NCBI GenBank assembly: GCA_030836345.1
Contig: JAURQA010000245.1
Span: forward strand, 1-6,365
Reading direction: 5' to 3'
Source: Bacteroidota bacterium
GTDB taxonomy: Bacteria; Bacteroidota; Bacteroidia; NS11-12g; UBA955
Length of the DNA: 6,365 nucleotides
Positions 5,641-6,365 of this stretch are shown here, piece after piece (the stretch's first letter is position 1; every line of letters begins with the position of its first letter). Under the pieces are notes generated by a model. The model saw only the letters and a list, made by a program, of their open reading frames with translations. It made no database searches and had not been told where the DNA came from. Position numbers and translations under genes: made by a program.

Positions 5641-6365
5641 ATGATAATTGGTGTTCCTAAAGAAATTAAAAACAATGAGAATAGAGTTGCAGTAACCCCT
5701 GCAGGTACTGTGGAGTTTGTTAAAAATGGACATGAAGTATACGTGCAGGCTACTGCTGGATTAGGAAGTGGTTTTGAGGACTCTGCCTATCTAAACGCGG
5801 GGGCAAAAATTCTTCCGACGATTGAGGAGGTCTATGCCATTGCCGAAATGATTATTAAGGTAAAAGAACCCATAGAAGAGGAGTACGAATTAATCAAGGA
5901 AGATCAATTGTTATTTACCTATTTTCATTTTGCCAGTCATGAACCCTTAACTAATGCAATGATCAAAAACAGATCGGTGTGTTTGGCTTACGAAACCGTA
6001 GAAAAGGCAGATAGAAGTTTGCCTCTTTTGGTCCCAATGAGTGAAGTTGCAGGCCGAATGAGTGTGCAGCAAGGAGCAAAATACTTAGAAAAGCCCATGG
6101 GTGGCTTAGGTGTTTTACTTGGTGGTGTACCAGGAGTAAAACCTGCAGAAGTAATTGTACTTGGAGGAGGAATCGTAGGAACTCAAGCGGCTAAAATGGC
6201 TGCAGGCCTAGGAGCCAGAGTAACCATTATGGATATTTCGCTTCCTCGTCTGCGCCAGTTAGATGATTTTATGCCAGCCAATGTTAGAACGCAATACAGC
6301 AATGAGTATAATATTCGCGAGGTAGTTAAAACAGCAGATTTAGTTATTGGTGGTGTATTAATTCC
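5641..6365 (+). CDS. ald: Alanine dehydrogenase, 5' part (runs off the window)
   Basis: The frame opens with MIIGVPKEIKNNENRVAVTP, the signature start of NAD-dependent L-alanine dehydrogenase, which reversibly deaminates alanine to pyruvate and ammonium with NADH formation in the cytoplasm. About 241 of a usual ~370 residues are present. Residues match the numbering of the Mycobacterium tuberculosis enzyme: Arg15 and Lys75 for substrate binding, catalytic His96 in YFHFASH, the Rossmann loop G175-x-G177-xx-G180, and Asp198 at the end of the second beta strand, which favours NAD over NADP. The second catalytic aspartate (near residue 270) lies beyond the window and cannot be checked. The related PntA transhydrogenase subunit is less likely because of the near-exact Ald motifs and spacing. 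No frameshift is seen up to the window edge. The gene is divergent from the small membrane protein and has its own promoter. Confidence 0.96.
   Translation, partial: MIIGVPKEIKNNENRVAVTPAGTVEFVKNGHEVYVQATAGLGSGFEDSAYLNAGAKILPTIEEVYAIAEMIIKVKEPIEEEYELIKEDQLLFTYFHFASHEPLTNAMIKNRSVCLAYETVEKADRSLPLLVPMSEVAGRMSVQQGAKYLEKPMGGLGVLLGGVPGVKPAEVIVLGGGIVGTQAAKMAAGLGARVTIMDISLPRLRQLDDFMPANVRTQYSNEYNIREVVKTADLVIGGVLI

Noticed and set aside
1..6365. CRISPR array, transposon, prophage, toxin-antitoxin or defence system
   Set aside because: No regularly spaced repeats, transposase motifs, terminal repeats with target duplications or defence domains were seen; all sizeable frames are explained by ordinary genes.

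Overview
The window looks like chromosomal DNA of a member of the Bacteroidota, probably Flavobacteriales or a close relative. The evidence is the AT-rich composition, the absence of clear Shine-Dalgarno sites, an SAQ-type signal peptide cleavage site, and several good matches to the Bacteroidota promoter -7 box (TAnnTTTG) upstream of genes. The protein sequences also read like that phylum. This assignment is inference from style, not from a database search.

Layout, left to right. Positions 25-2898 (minus) hold a complete gcvP, the glycine-cleavage P-protein. Positions 2899-3122 are a divergent intergenic region with the gcvP -7 box, a perfect inverted repeat and the promoter of a tRNA-Asp(GTC) gene (3123-3196), which is followed by a strong intrinsic terminator (3206-3234). 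A plus-strand cluster follows: a secreted C1B cysteine peptidase of the bleomycin hydrolase/aminopeptidase C family (3335-4528), a 40-residue lipoprotein (4549-4671), and a low-molecular-weight protein tyrosine phosphatase (4684-5154). The gaps are 20 and 12 bases, so the three are probably one transcript. A small four-helix membrane protein of unknown function (5138-5530, minus) converges on the phosphatase with a 17-base overlap. A short divergent promoter region leads to the 5' two-thirds of alanine dehydrogenase (5641 to the window end).

Functionally, this is mostly housekeeping metabolism. GcvP and alanine dehydrogenase start the oxidative breakdown of glycine and alanine, both feeding the NADH pool, and the secreted peptidase could supply amino acids. 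That link is thematic and not shown to be regulatory. I see no mobile element, CRISPR array, phage gene or defence system, and no convincing new multi-gene system. The items most worth a second look are the tiny basic lipoprotein, two genes whose -7 boxes imply leaderless mRNAs, an 18-base perfect palindrome over the catalytic histidine codon of the peptidase, and inverted repeats in the gcvP and ald promoter regions.
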